A DNA stretch of 64,000 bases from Dyadobacter bucti (GCF_005869225.1 NZ_SWFP01000001.1:248001-312000); one strand, 5' to 3'. Counted from the first letter of the stretch, positions 35,148 through 44,815 are shown. Numbers and translations: made by a program. The notes: generated from the sequence alone by a model not told the origin.

Positions 35148-35372
35148 ATGGATGAACAACAACTTACAGGTCTGCAAAAGCGGGCTTTGAAATATATCAA
35201 CAAAGCGATCAACTATCAGGTCAGGCCGGACGACATCATAGAGGGCACGTTCATCGGGTTTGACGAACATTCCATGGACCGTGCCGTGATACAATTGTCC
35301 AATGCTGCCGACAAAACCAGTCTTCCGCTGATGACCGTCGTGAATTATTTCGAAGGTGTGGACGACGAATAA
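35148..35372 (+). CDS. Small hypothetical protein, 74 residues
   Basis: The sequence (MDEQQLTGLQKRALKYINKAINYQVRPDDIIEGTFIGFDEHSMDRAVIQLSNAADKTSLPLMTVVNYFEGVDDE) is acidic, soluble and has no signal peptide or membrane segment. No family is recognised. A promoter-like sequence upstream and the absence of a better frame support it as a gene. Confidence 0.6.
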   Translation: MDEQQLTGLQKRALKYINKAINYQVRPDDIIEGTFIGFDEHSMDRAVIQLSNAADKTSLPLMTVVNYFEGVDDE

Positions 35373-35377
35373 AAAGC

Positions 35378-35510
35378 GAGCAAAGCGAGCTGGCGCGAAC
35401 GTCACGTTCGTGCCCACTATTACAAGGCCTCCGGCCGGAGGAGCACAACTTCCCCGGCCAAAGGCCTAAGAATCAAAGGCACAGACGTCTACGTTCGTGC
35501 CCGCCGCTAA
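35378..35510. repeat. Cluster of short palindromes
   Basis: Three palindrome-like pieces lie in 130 bp: GAACGTCACGTTC (35397-35409), CCTCCGGCCGGAGG (35428-35441) and ACGTCTACGTTCGTGCCC (from 35485), the last nearly repeating the first with its GTTCGTGCCC tail. The region separates two convergent genes and may serve as terminator or be repeat-family debris. Confidence 0.55.
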
Positions 35511-35515
35511 CGCGG

Positions 35516-38500
35516 CTACGGTACCTGGGCGGTCGTTTTTAAATACGCTACCAGCTCGGTTACTTCCTTCTCCGACAATGTTTCCAGCAATCCGGAAGGC
35601 ATCATGGACACTGGCGTCACTTCTCTAGTCTGAATATCAGACTTATTGATCGCAACCGCATCCTGCCCCACGACTCTTAAAGTAACCTGCCGCTCATTTT
35701 CCTTTGCAACGTTGCCTACATATGTTCTTCCGTCACGTGTTGTGACTACCACCATTTTATAATCATCCTGAATTTCCCCGCTCGGATCCAGGATATTGCC
35801 GAGCAGGTAATCGAGGTTGGCACGGTTAGAGCCCGTCAGTTCCGGCCCGATGATCCCGCCTTCGCCGTAAAGCTTATGGCAGGGCGCGCAGGTTCTCTGG
35901 AATACAAGCTTTCCCTGGTTTTTACTGGCCGCCGAAACCCGCTGGTCTGTAAGCAGGTCCTTGTATTTCTTATATGCTTTTTCATCAAAAGCTACATGGT
36001 CAATAGGCCCCCATACCTCCACAAAACCACTGCCTACGACCCGGCGAAGCTGGCGCGCAACATAAGTTGGGATTTCTTTTTTCGGGATTACATTTTTAGA
36101 AATAGCCTGTGTCAGCAGCCAGCCCGATTTCGGCCGGGATGCCAGGGTCTGGATCGCTTCTGATTTTTCAGCGCTGCTGAATTTCGGATAACGTTCGATC
36201 AGCAATTTTGCGAGCGGTTCACTGTCAAATCCGGCAATCGCCCGGATCGCATCCATTCTCAGGTTATTGTCGTCCAGCAAAGCCGGAAGCTCCCGCACCA
36301 GCTCAGGCCGCTGCTGGCTGGCGAGCGACTGTACTGCTTTTTTTCGCTGATCTGCCGGTGCCTTTGCATTTTTCAAAACAGTCATAAAATTTTTGGCGGC
36401 CTCGGTATCGCCGAAATTCTGGGTAATGTCCTGAGCCAGCTGGGCTGTTTCTTTGTCCGACTGCTTTAATTTTGCATATATGGCCTTCCAGTTTGCCGGG
36501 GTTTTGACATCCGTCCGCCCTTCCAGCGCATCCCGCATACCTTTCAGCAGACTTTTTTGAGTTGACGGCACTTTTCCTATAGAAGCAACCAGCGTTTCAA
36601 TAGCATCGGCATCCACTGTTCTTCTGGCGATAAACTGAGTAACCATCGGGATCTGGCTTTTTGAAGCCAGTTCCAATGCTTTCGCGGGATTTCCCTTTAC
36701 CAGCGGCTCGATTCCGTACCATATCATTTTGGGAAGGTTATGGTCTTCAGAGTCTTCTTTATGGGTCAGTAATTCTGCCGCGACAGTCCATTTTGAAGCC
36801 GGATCCATCCGTTGCAGGGCAGAAGCCAGATACAGCCTTACAACCGGCGACTGATCTTCCCGCGCCAGCTTTACAAAAGCGGCAGTTGCCTGAGGAGAAG
36901 GATTGCTGTTTTCACACAAAAACTGGATCGCCCAACTTCTGATGTGCGCATCCTTATCCGACAATGCTGCAATGCGTGTTTTTTCGTCCAGGGAGTTGGT
37001 AACCTGCAAAGCCCACATCGCACGCAAACGCCAGTTCGCGTCAGGATTTCCCAGGTATGTCTGCATCAGTTTTTCGACGGCTGTTTTAGACAAATTACCT
37101 TTCGCAGCCCGGTTTTGCAGGATAATTCTGGCGCGGCGGGCATGCCACTCGCTCTTGCTGGTTTGCAGTTCGGCCAGTTCGACATCGGTCATTTTTCCCA
37201 GATCCGAATATCTTCCTTTCCAATTCTCCGCCAGTGAAACTTTGGGGGTGATCCTGAAAATCCTTCCGGTTTCTTCATTCAAAACGTCCGAGCCGCAGAT
37301 ATCCGCATCATGCCAGTCCAGCACATATATGGCGCCCTCAGGCCCTATTTCCATGCTAAACCCTACCCACTGCGCATTGTTTGCCATCATAAAATCATCC
37401 CCGTGTCTGCCGCTGAAACCCGATCCCTTGGGCACGAGCATATCCGACAAAACGCCGTGCTCATGGATATTAGCCATGAATATTTTCCCTTTTTCAGTTT
37501 CCGGAAATGCGTCCGAAAGGTAAACCCTCGCGCCCCCATGCGCAGAACGATGACTATGGTCGGTAATGGTTTTGATATCCTCATACACATAGGGGTTAAA
37601 ATGCTGCCCGCCCTGCCGGTGATAAATCCCACCCGGGATCACGTGCCACAAATGCGGTATGACGCAGGCCGTCATCAGCATCTGGCCCTTTGCATCATAA
37701 TCAATACCCCACGGATTGCTGAAACCATGCGCCACAACTTCAAATTTGTCTTGGGTAGGATGGTACCGCCACACACCACCATTGATATCCACGCCCTCGC
37801 CTTGCAAGATATCCTCCGGAAAAGGATCATTATGTCTGTATAGTTTCCCTTTACCTTTGGGCTTTCCAACCTTCGATGGCGTAGCAAAACCCTGCAATCC
37901 ATACAACCAGCCGTCCGGCCCCCAGTGGAAACTGTTCAGTGTTTCGTGCCGGTCGCGGATGCCCCAGCCGGTAAGCCTTACTTCAATATCGTCCATATCA
38001 GCTTTGTCGTCCCCGTTTTTATCAGGTACGAAAAGGAGATTAGGCGGTGCACCGACGAAAACGCCGTCGAAACCGACTGCAATGGCGGCCGGGAATGCGA
38101 TGCCTTCCATAAATACCTTGCGGCTGTCGGCAACCCCGTCCCCATCGGTATCTTCCAGGATCAGGATCCGGCTGTCACCGGAATTTGAAAACCCTTTTCC
38201 CCTCGATTCATAATCTTTGTTCTCCGCGATCCACATCCTGCCTCGATCATCCCAGCAAAACGCCATAGGTTGCGTCATCATAGGCTCAGACGCCCAGGCA
38301 TTTACCTGAAAACCATCTTTGATAGTCATAGCCGCAACGGCTTCCTGCGCACTGAGAAATTTGGCTTCCCGACCCTCTTTCTGGGCTATTGCCCAAAGTG
38401 CAGCCGTGTTATAAGTGCCGTTGTTCCCTATAAATTCTCCGAAAGTCTTGGTCAGTTCTACATCATTAAGAACCCCGGTATACACTACCAGCTCGTGTTT

Positions 38501-39352
38501 GATGGTCTCTGTTTCGCCTTTCTTGATATGCCAATCCCCTTTTCTCGCCCGGGCCGGCCCGGCACCCAGCTGTCCGTCGACCCGCCAGGTTTGCGGATAT
38601 CCCTTATTTTCAGGGTGGTCGAGAATTGCGATATGTGCCAGATTGTCCCTTCCTTCGACCTGCATACCAATATCAACCCACATTGCGGCCTGGCCCTCTG
38701 CTTTTTCATTCCGCTGCCTCGCCGCGTTGATCACCTCTCCTTTTATACCTTCTTTCCAGGGCATGCGCACAAACAAGCCGCCGTAATCGTATTTTCCAAT
38801 AGTCACGTCCGTCTGTGCTTCTCCATTCCATTCCAGGTCAAGCAGGTATTTTCCATCCCTCTGGCGCATCGACCAGTTTTGTGTTTCTGTCAAAACCGCC
38901 TTTCCGGTCGAATCCAGCAAATCGTATACCGTCTGCCATTTTACTTCGGCACCTTTTCCTTCAATGACTTTTGCCGAAACCCTGCGCCAGTAATCTCCGT
39001 CGGGATGGTGGAAATAGTCCCGGCCGTTGACGCGGGTATATCCCCAATAAATCCCCGTCTGATGCTTGTGGTGCCCCGGACTATACTCGGTCAAAACACC
39101 TTTTCCGTCGGGTGCCATGATCGGATGCAGATACGGTCGAAAATTTGCTTTTGCGTTTTGGGTAAGAATGGGCATTTTTTCATCACCCCGAAATACACTT
39201 ATTGTCTCATCTTTTTCATTTTGAACGAGACGCAACTGTACATCAGCCGTGGTAATTGTGATTGGAGCCTTCTCAGGTCTGTGATAATTGTAAACAAAGC
39301 CCGACAACAAAAGAAGAATAAAAAGCGGAACCGATTTTATCATGTTCATCAA
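35516..39352 (-). CDS. Large secreted haem protein: DUF6807/PmoA-like, PVC-type dehydrogenase, HEAT repeats, cytochrome c
   Basis: 1278 residues with a signal peptide. Residues about 30-330 match the DUF6807/PmoA-like domain (SPGHHKHQTGIYWGYTRVNGRDYFHHPDGDYW). About 345-705 is a dehydrogenase propeller of the PVC-type (NAWASEPMMTQPMAFCWDDRGRMWI, EDTDGDGVADS). HEAT-like helical repeats occupy about 715-1100. The C-terminus is a c-type haem domain, CAPCH at 1155-1159, with a likely axial Met at 1250/1251 (VSMMPSG). These parts are usually separate or combined in fewer pieces. It probably oxidises a sugar or alcohol outside the cytoplasm. The substrate is unknown; no paralogue lies in the window. 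Confidence 0.9.
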   Translation of the reverse strand: MMNMIKSVPLFILLLLSGFVYNYHRPEKAPITITTADVQLRLVQNEKDETISVFRGDEKMPILTQNAKANFRPYLHPIMAPDGKGVLTEYSPGHHKHQTGIYWGYTRVNGRDYFHHPDGDYWRRVSAKVIEGKGAEVKWQTVYDLLDSTGKAVLTETQNWSMRQRDGKYLLDLEWNGEAQTDVTIGKYDYGGLFVRMPWKEGIKGEVINAARQRNEKAEGQAAMWVDIGMQVEGRDNLAHIAILDHPENKGYPQTWRVDGQLGAGPARARKGDWHIKKGETETIKHELVVYTGVLNDVELTKTFGEFIGNNGTYNTAALWAIAQKEGREAKFLSAQEAVAAMTIKDGFQVNAWASEPMMTQPMAFCWDDRGRMWIAENKDYESRGKGFSNSGDSRILILEDTDGDGVADSRKVFMEGIAFPAAIAVGFDGVFVGAPPNLLFVPDKNGDDKADMDDIEVRLTGWGIRDRHETLNSFHWGPDGWLYGLQGFATPSKVGKPKGKGKLYRHNDPFPEDILQGEGVDINGGVWRYHPTQDKFEVVAHGFSNPWGIDYDAKGQMLMTACVIPHLWHVIPGGIYHRQGGQHFNPYVYEDIKTITDHSHRSAHGGARVYLSDAFPETEKGKIFMANIHEHGVLSDMLVPKGSGFSGRHGDDFMMANNAQWVGFSMEIGPEGAIYVLDWHDADICGSDVLNEETGRIFRITPKVSLAENWKGRYSDLGKMTDVELAELQTSKSEWHARRARIILQNRAAKGNLSKTAVEKLMQTYLGNPDANWRLRAMWALQVTNSLDEKTRIAALSDKDAHIRSWAIQFLCENSNPSPQATAAFVKLAREDQSPVVRLYLASALQRMDPASKWTVAAELLTHKEDSEDHNLPKMIWYGIEPLVKGNPAKALELASKSQIPMVTQFIARRTVDADAIETLVASIGKVPSTQKSLLKGMRDALEGRTDVKTPANWKAIYAKLKQSDKETAQLAQDITQNFGDTEAAKNFMTVLKNAKAPADQRKKAVQSLASQQRPELVRELPALLDDNNLRMDAIRAIAGFDSEPLAKLLIERYPKFSSAEKSEAIQTLASRPKSGWLLTQAISKNVIPKKEIPTYVARQLRRVVGSGFVEVWGPIDHVAFDEKAYKKYKDLLTDQRVSAASKNQGKLVFQRTCAPCHKLYGEGGIIGPELTGSNRANLDYLLGNILDPSGEIQDDYKMVVVTTRDGRTYVGNVAKENERQVTLRVVGQDAVAINKSDIQTREVTPVSMMPSGLLETLSEKEVTELVAYLKTTAQVP

Positions 39353-39379
39353 GGAAATACGGTATTATTTTGATCAGAT

Positions 39380-39538
39380 TTGGTACTTGAAACAGATTTT
39401 GACTTACCTGTAGAAGTAAGAAATGACATTGAAATACTCGGAAGAAATCGTGCGGAAGAGCAGGTAATTACTGAAGGACGGCGAATGTATTATCATCGTC
39501 CGGTCACCAAAAAGGCACGGAAAAAGTTTTATCTTTAA
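39380..39538 (+). pseudogene. Short reading frame, possible gene remnant
   Basis: A stop-free frame of about 52 codons from a TTG at 39380 to TAA at 39536-39538 encodes VLETDFDLPVEVRNDIEILG and a basic tail (RPVTKKARKKFYL). It has a protein-like composition but no ATG start at its beginning, so it may be the tail of a lost gene or a small gene with TTG start. Weakly supported. Confidence 0.3.
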
Positions 39539-39563
39539 CAATCAGGAATCCATACGCTGCGAT

Positions 39564-40463
39564 ATGACAACGGTCAGACTAATTTTTCTTCTCGTAATCA
39601 TTGCCATGATGAACCGCTATGGCATTATTTATCGCGGGGCTGAAAAGAAAAGGAATGCGGGTCTTGATCTCGAAAACTCGGACATCGACACATCTCCGCG
39701 GGACAAAGGCCTGAGCGGCTCCTGGCGTCTTTCAGAAGTCAGCGAGTTTAGCCCGGACACAGACGAAGAGGGCTTTTTGACTGATAAAAAAGTGACGGAC
39801 AAGCATCAGCTTCTCCTTTCATTTTTCCCCGACAGCAGTTTTACCAGGATCAAAAGTGATGGTTCTTTTGAGTCGGGCAGATGGGTTTATGACGATTCTA
39901 CGGGGTCCGTTTTTTTAACCATAAAACGGAAAACAGAGGAGGTCAATGTCTTTTTCGATGTAGCCGCCAATGACCGCCGACAAATCACTTTTGAGTTTTC
40001 ACCGCAGGTGAGCCTGTCCATGGTGGAATTCGGCACGGGGATACCCAGGTTCAGGGAAGATCCGTTTTATGCTGCCAACAACAGATGGCGGACCAAACCG
40101 GCGCAGTCGGAAAGTGAAAAACAAATACTGGCAAGGCTTCTCAACTACATTGCCCATAATGCATACATCCTGAAAACCGCCCAGATCAGAAAACAGGATT
40201 ATGTTTCCTGGGAATTTTCAAAAGGTATTATCAAGATCTATAGAAGCGGGATCGGCATTGTCAGGCCGGAAAACATTCCGGCTGAATGGATCGATGTATT
40301 TTATTCCAAAGAAAACGCATTGCAGGCCCACGCGATATTCGAAAAGTACCTGCGCGAAAAAACCTACAAAGGAAAGGCGACCAAAGACTGGGTCCGCGAC
40401 GATTACGCCATTCTTTCCAGCATTCACAATGGCTTGAAACAACAAATGGCTAAAACCCGCTGA
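39564..40463 (+). CDS. Hypothetical membrane-anchored or exported protein
   Basis: 299 residues. The N-terminus (MTTVRLIFLLVIIAMMNRY) is an anchor or signal. A region near 50-150 (LSGSWRLSEVSEF...LLLSFFPDSSFTRIKSDGSFESGRWVYDDSTGSVFLTIKR) resembles a lipocalin-like fold in which a residue trace of GSW and GRW is typical. The C-terminal half (about 170-299) is helical and not recognised. Function unknown. A hairpin overlaps its stop codon. Confidence 0.7.
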   Translation: MTTVRLIFLLVIIAMMNRYGIIYRGAEKKRNAGLDLENSDIDTSPRDKGLSGSWRLSEVSEFSPDTDEEGFLTDKKVTDKHQLLLSFFPDSSFTRIKSDGSFESGRWVYDDSTGSVFLTIKRKTEEVNVFFDVAANDRRQITFEFSPQVSLSMVEFGTGIPRFREDPFYAANNRWRTKPAQSESEKQILARLLNYIAHNAYILKTAQIRKQDYVSWEFSKGIIKIYRSGIGIVRPENIPAEWIDVFYSKENALQAHAIFEKYLREKTYKGKATKDWVRDDYAILSSIHNGLKQQMAKTR

Positions 40464-40478
40464 AACTGCGGTTTAGCC
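40448..40478 (+). terminator. Hairpin over the stop codon
   Basis: GGCTAAAACCCGC (40448-40460) pairs imperfectly with GCGGTTTAGCC (40468-40478), with the TGA in the loop. A candidate end for the transcript of the gene at 39564; no T run follows. Confidence 0.5.
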
Positions 40479-40489
40479 AGACTAAAGGG

Positions 40490-40518
40490 CATAAAAAAAG
40501 AGGAAGAAAACTCCTCCC
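40490..40518 (-). terminator. Terminator of the small secreted-protein gene
   Basis: GAGGA at 40500-40504 pairs with TCCTC at 40512-40516, and the A run before it is a T tract on the minus strand. A short stem, so moderate support. Confidence 0.55.
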
Positions 40519-40568
40519 CTTTTATCTTCTTATTCAATATAACCGTCTTACATTAGGGCTATCCGCGT

Positions 40569-40835
40569 TTACTTCGTAGCAGAGCTTGACAATTGAAGCC
40601 CTACGATAGCTGCTTTTTGAGTTGCACTATGTTTGTTGATGTCAGACGTTGCTTTGTCCCTTTGTGGTGCCGGGCTTTCCAGTACAGGAGCCGAAGCAGG
40701 CAATGCTTTGTTCAGAACATTTAATTTTACTTTCTCTTCAACTGTTAATATATGTGCAGATGTATTAGCGTTGGCGTAAGTTGCGATAGTCATTGCCATC
40801 ATGGCTCCTACTAAAATATTTTTTGCATTTTTCAT
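40569..40835 (-). CDS. Small secreted protein, unknown function
   Basis: 88 residues with a signal peptide (MKNAKNILVGAMMAMTIATYANA). The mature part, about 65 residues, is rich in Ala, Ser, Lys and Pro and looks unstructured. No family is recognised. A promoter matching the Bacteroidota consensus lies about 50 bp upstream, and a short hairpin follows the gene, which supports a real gene. Confidence 0.7.
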   Translation of the reverse strand: MKNAKNILVGAMMAMTIATYANANTSAHILTVEEKVKLNVLNKALPASAPVLESPAPQRDKATSDINKHSATQKAAIVGLQLSSSATK

Positions 40836-40885
40836 TGATAGTCGTGTTTAAATTTTCTTTTCTGTTTTTGTCTCTAAATCTTGTA

Positions 40886-40914
40886 CAAATATAATACAAT
40901 ATTCTGAATACAAA
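40886..40914 (-). promoter_or_regulatory. Bacteroidota-type promoter TTTG-N17-TATATTTG
   Basis: Read on the minus strand, TTTG (40911-40914), 17 bases and TATATTTG (40886-40893) match the -33/-7 consensus. It drives the small secreted-protein gene ending at 40569. Confidence 0.7.
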
Positions 40915-41448
40915 CGTTCAGTGCATATATTAACAAAATAAAATAAGTTAATCTGAATCTTAAAAAGCGATTAAAAGGTCATTTTTAACGAAAATATTAT
41001 GGTATTATTCAAAGATCACTTACTCGCTTTTGACTTACTTTTGCGGTTTTGTCACTTTATAACATTTTGCCTGTTTGCCGCGACCTGCCTGTGTTGTGAA
41101 TGCTTTACAAAAAGACTGATATAATATTTTGCCTAGAATAGAAATGGCAGCATTTTATTTGTAGTGCATTATATCAATACCAAAAAATGCCGAAGAAAAC
41201 GTGGAAAAAGAGGCTGATTCGAAAAAAAATATTTAAAAAATCTGAAATATTTTTTCACCAACTGATTATCCGGTCAGAAAACTGCCGCTTCAACCAGAAC
41301 TGGTCCTATACCACTGGTTTCAATGTGGTTATGAATCATCGGAAAACCGACAGCCACAGTCTCGATAAATTTCATAAACTTTGTCTGCATAAATGAATTT
41401 TTAATTTCAACAGACCGGCATGTATCCAGCGGTCTCCTCATTGACAAC
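40915..41448. other. AT-rich gap before topoisomerase III
   Basis: No convincing gene. A TACTTTTG at 41036-41043 could be a -7 box, but no -33 box sits at the right distance. No hairpins of note. Confidence 0.4.
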
Positions 41449-43575
41449 ATGAAAGTTTGCATTGCCGAAAAGCCAAGTGTAGCGAAGGATATAGCCGGGG
41501 TGATCGGGGCGAATCAGCGAAAAGACGGATATTACGAAGGCAACGGATACCAGGTCACCTGGACGTTCGGGCATTTTTGTACTTTAAAAGAACCGCACGA
41601 TTATACTGAACGATGGAAATCGTGGCGACTGGAAGACCTGCCGATGATCCCGTCCAGCTTCGGTATCAAGCTGATCGACAATGCCGGCGCGCTGAAACAA
41701 TTCGGTATCATCGAAAATCTGGTCCGGAACTGCGAAGAGGTCGTCAACTGCGGGGATGCGGGACAGGAAGGAGAATTGATACAGCGCTGGGTTCTGCTGA
41801 AAGCGAAGTGCGCCGTGCCTGTCAAACGACTATGGATCTCATCGCTGACCGAGCAGGCCATCCGCGAAGGATTCGGAAAGCTGCGGGAAAGCGAGCAATA
41901 TGATAACCTGTATGCTGCGGGAAGCGCACGGGCCATCGGTGACTGGCTGCTCGGCATGAATGCGACCCGCCTTTTCACCAAAAAATTCGGACAGGGAAAA
42001 GTTGTGCTTTCGATCGGAAGGGTACAAACCCCTACCCTCGCCCTCATTGTCCAGCGGCAAAAAGAGATCAACGCTTTTGTTTCGGAGGAATACTGGGAAC
42101 TGAAGACCCTATACCGGGAAACAGAATTTACAGCGACTATTGACCGCATCAGAAATGAGGAAAAGGCGAACAAAGGGCTGGCCTATTTGCTGCTGCATGA
42201 ATTTGAGATAACGGCATTTGAGAAAAAAGAGGGAAAAGAAGGTAACCCGCGTCTTTTCGACCTGACCTCGTTGCAGGTTGAGGCCAATAAAAAGTACGGC
42301 TATTCGGCGGAAGACACCTTGAAGCACATTCAGAATTTATACGAAAAAAAATTCGTGACTTACCCCAGAGTGGACACCACTTACTTATCCGAGGATCTGC
42401 ATCCGAAGATCGAGGGTATCATGAAAGACCTTACCTATTATGCACAATACACGGCATCCATTCTCGAAAAGCCGATCCCGAAATCCAAAACGGTTTTTGA
42501 TGACAAAAAAGTAACCGATCACCATGCCATTATCCCAACCGGTGTTTTGCCCGGGCATATCAGTCAGGATGAGAAGCGGATCTACGATCTGATCGTCCGA
42601 AGGTTTATTGCAGCTTTCTATCCTGAATGCAAGGTTTCCAATACCACCGTCCTCGGAATGGTTGGCCAGGTTGAATTTAAAGCGACAGGAAAGCAAATTC
42701 TGGAACCGGGCTGGCGGGCGGTTTACGCCAGCGATGCATCGGCAAAAAAGGAGGCAGAAGAAGAAAAGGTGATGCCCAATTTTGAAGTAGGTGAAAAAGG
42801 CCCTCATGAACCGCGCGTTCATCAGGGCAAAACTACGCCGCCAAAGGCCTACACAGAAGCCACTCTCCTGCGGGCAATGGAAACAGCAGGCAGACAAGTA
42901 GAAGATGAAGAAATGCGCGAACTCCTGAAAGACAATGGAATAGGACGCCCATCGACCCGCGCCAACATCATCGAAACGCTATTCAAACGCAGGTATATAG
43001 AGAAGAAGAAAAAAAACATCTTCGCAACCCAGACCGGAATGGACCTCATTGACACAATCCAGAATGAGCTGCTGAAAAGCGCCGAACTGACGGGTAACTG
43101 GGAAAGGAAGCTGCGCCTGATCGAAAAAGGCGAATATTCCATGGATACATTTAAACAGGAGCTCATCCAGATGGTGGTGGACCTTACCCATGAGGTCAAA
43201 AGTAATCACCACCGGACCATTTCAATAACCGAAGAGATCGCTCCTGAGAAAGCGGAGAAGGAAGAAAAAGTAAAAAAAGAAGCCAAGCCGCGGGAACCCA
43301 AAGAAGAAATTCCCATAGAGTCGCTTACATGCCCGAAATGCAAGGAGCATTTACTCAAAAAAGGAAAAACCGCCTATGGCTGCGGGAATTTCAAAGTGTG
43401 CGGTTTTATCATCCCATTTGAATTTCTGGGTAAAAAACTGACGGATAAAAACGTGTTTGACCTCCTCAGCAAAGGAAAAACCGTAAAGCTGAAAGGGCTT
43501 CAGATTCCCGGCAACCCCGATCCTGTTGATGCCCGCCTGGTCATGAATGGGGATTTCAATTTTGAAGTGGGTTAA
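41449..43575 (+). CDS. topB: DNA topoisomerase III (type IA)
   Basis: 708 residues. The Toprim domain begins KVCIAEKPSVA with Glu7; its acidic motif reads NCGDAGQEGELIQ, so the usual second Asp is Gly105 (Asp103 and Glu107 remain). The catalytic tyrosine is Tyr305 in FVTYPRVDTTYLSEDLHP. The C-terminal region is basic and Lys/Glu rich, with one zinc-ribbon motif (CPKCKEHLL...CGNFKVCGF). It relaxes and decatenates single-strand-containing DNA in replication and repair. It ends 8 bp from the convergent HTH gene. Confidence 0.94.
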   Translation: MKVCIAEKPSVAKDIAGVIGANQRKDGYYEGNGYQVTWTFGHFCTLKEPHDYTERWKSWRLEDLPMIPSSFGIKLIDNAGALKQFGIIENLVRNCEEVVNCGDAGQEGELIQRWVLLKAKCAVPVKRLWISSLTEQAIREGFGKLRESEQYDNLYAAGSARAIGDWLLGMNATRLFTKKFGQGKVVLSIGRVQTPTLALIVQRQKEINAFVSEEYWELKTLYRETEFTATIDRIRNEEKANKGLAYLLLHEFEITAFEKKEGKEGNPRLFDLTSLQVEANKKYGYSAEDTLKHIQNLYEKKFVTYPRVDTTYLSEDLHPKIEGIMKDLTYYAQYTASILEKPIPKSKTVFDDKKVTDHHAIIPTGVLPGHISQDEKRIYDLIVRRFIAAFYPECKVSNTTVLGMVGQVEFKATGKQILEPGWRAVYASDASAKKEAEEEKVMPNFEVGEKGPHEPRVHQGKTTPPKAYTEATLLRAMETAGRQVEDEEMRELLKDNGIGRPSTRANIIETLFKRRYIEKKKKNIFATQTGMDLIDTIQNELLKSAELTGNWERKLRLIEKGEYSMDTFKQELIQMVVDLTHEVKSNHHRTISITEEIAPEKAEKEEKVKKEAKPREPKEEIPIESLTCPKCKEHLLKKGKTAYGCGNFKVCGFIIPFEFLGKKLTDKNVFDLLSKGKTVKLKGLQIPGNPDPVDARLVMNGDFNFEVG

Positions 43576-43583
43576 AATGCCCT

Positions 43584-43826
43584 TTACATAGCTGTATTCG
43601 GTGTTTCCACAAAAGGCAGCTTGAATTCAATTCCTGAAATCTGGCACAGGGCAAGAAATTCAGATAAACTTGGAATTGTTTCTCCACTCAGGATTTTCTC
43701 CATTTTCTCCCTGGAAAACCCTGTCTGCTCAACCGATGTATCCAGATTAACCCCCTTTGCCTCCATCAATGCCCTGATATCTGCAATAATGGCCTTCGCC
43801 TGGCCTTCATAAATTGTCGTTTCCAT
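43584..43826 (-). CDS. Small helix-turn-helix-like protein
   Basis: About 80 residues from the ATG at 43826 (METTIYEGQAKAIIADIRALMEAKGVNLDTSVEQTGFSREKMEKILSGETIPSLSEFLALCQISGIEFKL). The second half has the Xre/Cro helix-turn-helix pattern (VEQTGFSREKMEKILSGETIPSLSEFLALCQ). It could be a solo regulator or an antitoxin lacking its toxin. A start at 43838 is an alternative. Confidence 0.65.
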   Translation of the reverse strand: METTIYEGQAKAIIADIRALMEAKGVNLDTSVEQTGFSREKMEKILSGETIPSLSEFLALCQISGIEFKLPFVETPNTAM

Positions 43827-43954
43827 GGTATTTATCAAATAGGTTTCCTGCTAATTGTTACAAAACTGTGCCAGATTGTTCTGGCGTGAAATTTGTGCCA
43901 TGTTAAAGTTGTTGACGAATCAGAACGTTATCATCATTTTTAACATACATCAAA

Positions 43955-44791
43955 ATGATTGTCGCAAACAAGTTCCGCATCGGCGGTGAAATTGAAATCA
44001 ACAGAATGGGCTACGGTGGCATGCAGCTCACCGGCCAGGGCGTTTGGGGAGACGCTCCCGATCGCGAGAAGGCGAAAGAAGTGCTGAAAGCAGCAGTTGC
44101 GTCGGGTGTCAATTTTATCGATACTGCGGATTCTTACGGTCCGCACACCAATGAAATCCTGATTTCGGAGGCGCTGCATCCTTATTCCGACGATCTGCTG
44201 ATCGCTACCAAAGGCGGATTTGACCGGACGGGGCCAAACCAATGGGTTGTAAATGGTAACCCAGAACATATCCGCGAAGCTATTGAGGGAAGCCTGAAAC
44301 GGCTTAAACTGGACCGGATAGACCTCTGGCAACTCCACCGTTTTGATCCGAAATTTCCCATCGAAGAAACGTTGGCCCCTGTGGTTGACGCTGTAAAAGC
44401 CGGAAAGATCCTGCATGTAGGATTGTCGGAGGTTAATATTAAACAGATCGAAAGTGCGGAAAAAGTACTGCCGATTGTTTCCGTTCAGAACCTTTACAAC
44501 CTTGGCGACCGCAAATGGGAAGAGGTGGTGGATTATACTGAGAAGCGGGGAATGGCCTTTATTCCATGGTACCCGCTGGCTTCCGGTCCGCATAAGATGA
44601 AAAGCAAGATCACACAAATTGCCGAAAAACATGGTGCTACGATTTCGCAAATCGCACTGGCATGGCTGCTGAAACGTGCACCGCACATCTTGCTTATTCC
44701 GGGAACAAGCTCCCTCGACCACCTTCATGAAAACCTCAAAGCAGGAGAAATTAAGTTATCAGACGAAGATTTCGCGGCGCTTTCAAAGTAG
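43955..44791 (+). CDS. Aldo/keto reductase
   Basis: 278 residues, cytoplasmic with no signal. The catalytic tetrad is clear: Asp56 and Tyr61 (FIDTADSYGPHTNE), Lys86 (LIATKGG) and His128 (LWQLHRF). The NADPH-binding C-terminus has LIPGTSSLDHLHENLKA. The family reduces aldehydes and ketones or oxidises sugars. It forms a likely operon with the SDR 24 bp downstream. Substrate unknown. Confidence 0.92.
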   Translation: MIVANKFRIGGEIEINRMGYGGMQLTGQGVWGDAPDREKAKEVLKAAVASGVNFIDTADSYGPHTNEILISEALHPYSDDLLIATKGGFDRTGPNQWVVNGNPEHIREAIEGSLKRLKLDRIDLWQLHRFDPKFPIEETLAPVVDAVKAGKILHVGLSEVNIKQIESAEKVLPIVSVQNLYNLGDRKWEEVVDYTEKRGMAFIPWYPLASGPHKMKSKITQIAEKHGATISQIALAWLLKRAPHILLIPGTSSLDHLHENLKAGEIKLSDEDFAALSK

Positions 44792-44815
44792 GTTTCAACA
44801 GTAAAATCCAATCAA

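Noticed and set aside
41187..41396. A basic 69-residue reading frame before topoisomerase III
   Set aside because: No promoter, composition of random AT-rich DNA, and no similarity to a known family.
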